A stretch of DNA of 64,000 bases from Lineus longissimus (Eukaryota; Nemertea; Pilidiophora; Heteronemertea; Lineidae). Under the pieces are notes generated by a model. It was not told where the DNA came from, did no database searches, and saw only the letters and a program-made list of their open reading frames with translations. Position numbers and translations under genes: made by a program. The stretch spans positions 2,854,501 through 2,918,500 of the forward strand of contig NC_088309.1 of assembly GCF_910592395.1 (NCBI RefSeq). The letters are read 5' to 3'. Below, one piece after another: positions 61,101 through 64,000 of this stretch. The number at the start of each line of letters is the position of its first letter. Position 1 is the first letter of the stretch.

Positions 61101-64000
61101 GTGTAATTGGTGCAAATCGAAATCGTTTGAACAGATCCTTCCAGAACTTGTCCATCATTGAATAAGTCGGGGAACGAGATCAGTCCCGTTATTTGGCCAA
61201 GCTGTGAGACGCTGAGGCAGGAAGATACCACAACGTTGCCTCACTGTGATTGCATATTGAGCTGGATGTATGCAAGTATCGTTTGGATGAGAGGCAATTT
61301 GAGAGCTTTTATGTGAAGCCAGAACGGATTTGGCGATTCTTTCATGAAGTCGTCTCGAAGTCTGAGGCGCAATCAAGCGCAATCAAGCTGAACATGTAAA
61401 ATGGGATCATCTTGATCATGACCATGATCACAAAAATAACGCTTTCCATATATTTGTATAATTTTTTTCGATATGATAAGTGTGTCATACGACAAGTGCA
61501 CATGACAATCATCTCTTGTTCAAAGAACGTATTAGTTTTGAATGGTATACCATGAACTTAAAAATGATTGAATAGTTCTTTAAGTAATGCCTTTACTTAT
61601 AACGAACCTATTAACATTTGCCTATCGCCTTGCACGATCTCAAAAACACTTTGAACCGTTTCATGTATCGAGATGATTCGATTGTCAGTGTTTTGGCGGT
61701 TTTCCTTGACGTATTGATATCACATCAGTGGATTTCCTTGTGCTTTTCTCATGTAATTAGCTCGACTTGGCTTCAATAGATTCATGACGATGTTATGAAA
61801 GCTGTTGGAATTCGAAGGACTTGAACTGCATAAGCTTAGGGTAATAGTACACTTGGCGGTCTTTACCTAACATGCATGGTTGATGGAATAAAACTTTGGA
61901 TTATGTCGAGAAAAAACTGATACAAACCAACCGTCTCGACACAGTCACTAGGTAAGTGTTTGACCATGGGCTTTCAATCAAATCTGAATTAAGTGACATT
62001 AAAAACTACTTAAGCTCTATCTTGATATGATATTCATGAACTTGATGTTAAAATGCGATACCAATGACGTAACAAATTCTATCAAGAAAACCGCGGGTAT
62101 AGCTAATTGATATATAAACATTCATCGGGCTATATTGGCTAGAAAGGAATAATGTTCACATCGCACACGACATTTTGGATTTTCTTAAATACTTCTTTGA
62201 TGGTTCAGCAAAAGAAACATTTGTGTAAATACCCAAATTCACATGAAATCAAACGTGCGAGCCTATACAGAGACTTAGCTAATCTGTTTTAATATCACAA
62301 TGGTTTACTTATGAAGCTTATTGTCAAGATTGCACATTGAATTTCATGATTGAAGCTATATTTGTCCTAATCAAATTCGGTGATAAATCGGTTATTAGTA
62401 CTAACATTGTGAGGTTTATATTATTCTTGGGTGGATCCACTTGGCGAATTAAATCCTATTAGGTCAAATTTTGAAGTACTATTTCGCACAGGGATTTGGC
62501 CCATGCAGCGGGGCGAACATGGCGATTGAAGGCCTCTAAGTTAGTTTTGGCCTAGTCAGCCGACGGATTGGAATTCCTACTGGCGAGTTTATGTTTCACA
62601 AATCACAAACTGCAAGACGAGAGCCCAAGTCATTACTCATCACATGCAAATAATAAACAAAGAGTTTTTTGTGGTCAAATCTTCCCTCGTGTATTTTTCT
62701 TCGACTCCTATCAGCTACATGTTGTATTGTCTTGTAGTTTAATCAGTTCCTAACCAGACCACCTGGGCTCACCGGAGAAGTGTGGGGAGATTAGAACACC
62801 ATGACTTGTGCGAAATCCCTGTGAAAAAAGACGGTTTTCGTGGTCTTCTGGGGGGGGGGGCAGTCATAATATTCACACCCCCAAAGCGATGTCTTTCCAG
62901 CCTCGCTCTTCGGAAACAACTAAAACAGACAATTTCATACGCTACTTATTATATAAAGGGGAGAAAAGGTTTCAGATAAATGTCAGAACAAGCATGGTGG
63001 AGCGACCATTTATAATGTTCTTGCCAATGAATCTCAATCTCAACAGAATAAGAACTAGTCCAAATGCAAATTCGTTGGCTTAAGTAATACTTACAAACAG
63101 CATGTCGTATCCCCTTCCTCGGCTTTGCATTTGAATAACCCGCGGGCTTGTGTGTGTTCAATGAAGCAGGGAAAGCCAATCTCAATAGCCAGAGGCTTAT
63201 ATTCTCTATCAACATACAAGCCTGAGCAACAATGCGGGGCTTGTCTGTTTTGGTGGATGAGAAGAAAACTTGGAAAACCGAGCAATCAAAATAAGCCCTC
63301 GGATATATACCTCTTCTTGGCCTTGTGGGTGATCATGGATTCCAAGGTCATTGTCTTTCACATCTAGTACATGTATATATACATCTAATTAGGCCAACGA
63401 GGAAGCCGAAAGTGGCGTTTTTTTTAATATACACCAGCCCAACAGCCCACAACAGGTCCAGCAATACAGAGTAAAATTGATTTCAAGACTGCGCCAGCTT
63501 GGGCGATGCAGGCAAGTCATAAATTCGGACACCGTCTCTAACCTTCGTAGTCATTGCAAACATCGGTAAGCCACCGGCATTAAACCATAACATGCCATGG
63601 CGTTATTTAGAAACAACAATTTTGACGCCAGAATGGAAAGTTATTGTAGCTGAAGAAATAATTCTTAAAAGTCAAAGCCATAGCAAAGTGTAACAAAGGG
63701 CTAAGTTGGGCCATTGAAAATGTTTCAACGAAAAAGTTGTTCTGGACGTTTAGTCGAACTTAGAACCAAACGAAATACCAGTCAGTGTCTTTCGTTTCAA
63801 ATACCGGCACGCAACATATTGAGCATCAAGGTCCATGCAGCTTAAGTATAAGACCGTGAGGTTCGGGATGCTGGGTCATTGGCATGAAAACTTCGCGGTA
63901 AAGCAAAAACGAAGTAATGACATTGCCAACGCCCCCTCCCCCGAAATGCCCATGCCACCTAGCCTGGATTAATCTTTGATTATTGACAATACGAAAAAGG
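58126..64000. other. Right-hand region without a supported gene
   Basis: It is AT-rich sequence with scattered short frames. A minus-strand stretch at about 61006-61220 looks exon-like: open, two Cys, a CTCAG acceptor and a TAG|gtaaat donor. I could not connect it to other exons. A run of 13 G lies near 62851. Confidence 0.45.

Overview
The window is animal nuclear DNA. Almost every gene is split into short exons (about 60-340 bases) by GT-AG introns, with two GC-AG introns. The families present (C-type lectin plus WSC receptors, an SLC6 monoamine transporter, Pygopus, ZMAT5, UQCR10, FAM204A, an ankyrin/SOCS-box protein, EGF membrane proteins) point to a bilaterian. An AT-rich, compact genome with small inverted-repeat elements and no vertebrate-type repeats suggests a marine invertebrate (ambulacrarian, cephalochordate or lophotrochozoan); the phylum cannot be settled by eye. 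All exon models were built by hand from splice sites, reading phase and paralogue comparison. Coding exon lengths sum to a multiple of three in every model.  || Layout. (1) 0.9-14.8 kb, plus strand: three tandem genes for single-pass membrane proteins. The first is a short receptor with a Ser/Thr-rich stalk and no lectin domain (866-2002). The second has CTLD/WSC domains (2341-7180). The third carries the same extracellular module twice (8289-14828). In the two lectin genes a WSC domain sits inside a C-type lectin domain, at the phase-1 intron position that splits the neighbouring ordinary CTLD. (2) 19.8-36.8 kb, minus strand: a serotonin-transporter-like SLC6 gene with 12 constant coding exons and three tandem alternative copies of the exon encoding the last extracellular loop and TM12. 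(3) 36.8-42.8 kb: gene-poor, ending in an 87-bp satellite that looks like a decayed C2H2 zinc-finger array. (4) 42.8-53.2 kb: a dense housekeeping/regulatory cluster. FAM204A is on minus, with an intronless ankyrin/SOCS-box gene nested antisense in one of its introns. A short Pygopus gene is on plus. UQCR10 (minus) and ZMAT5 (plus) are head to head, the arrangement I recall from human 22q12. (5) 53.7-58.1 kb, minus strand: two tandem paralogues encoding small EGF-repeat, single-pass membrane proteins. (6) 58.1-64 kb: no gene I can support.  || How they fit together. The left cluster and the EGF pair look like lineage-specific families of cell-surface receptors made by tandem duplication and phase-1 exon shuffling. 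The lectin receptor tails carry tyrosine motifs that suggest signalling. The SLC6 gene should make transporter isoforms that differ only at the C-terminal transmembrane end. The 42.8-53.2 kb block holds conserved single-copy genes, two pairs of which (FAM204A/PYGO and UQCR10/ZMAT5) are divergently oriented and may share promoters.
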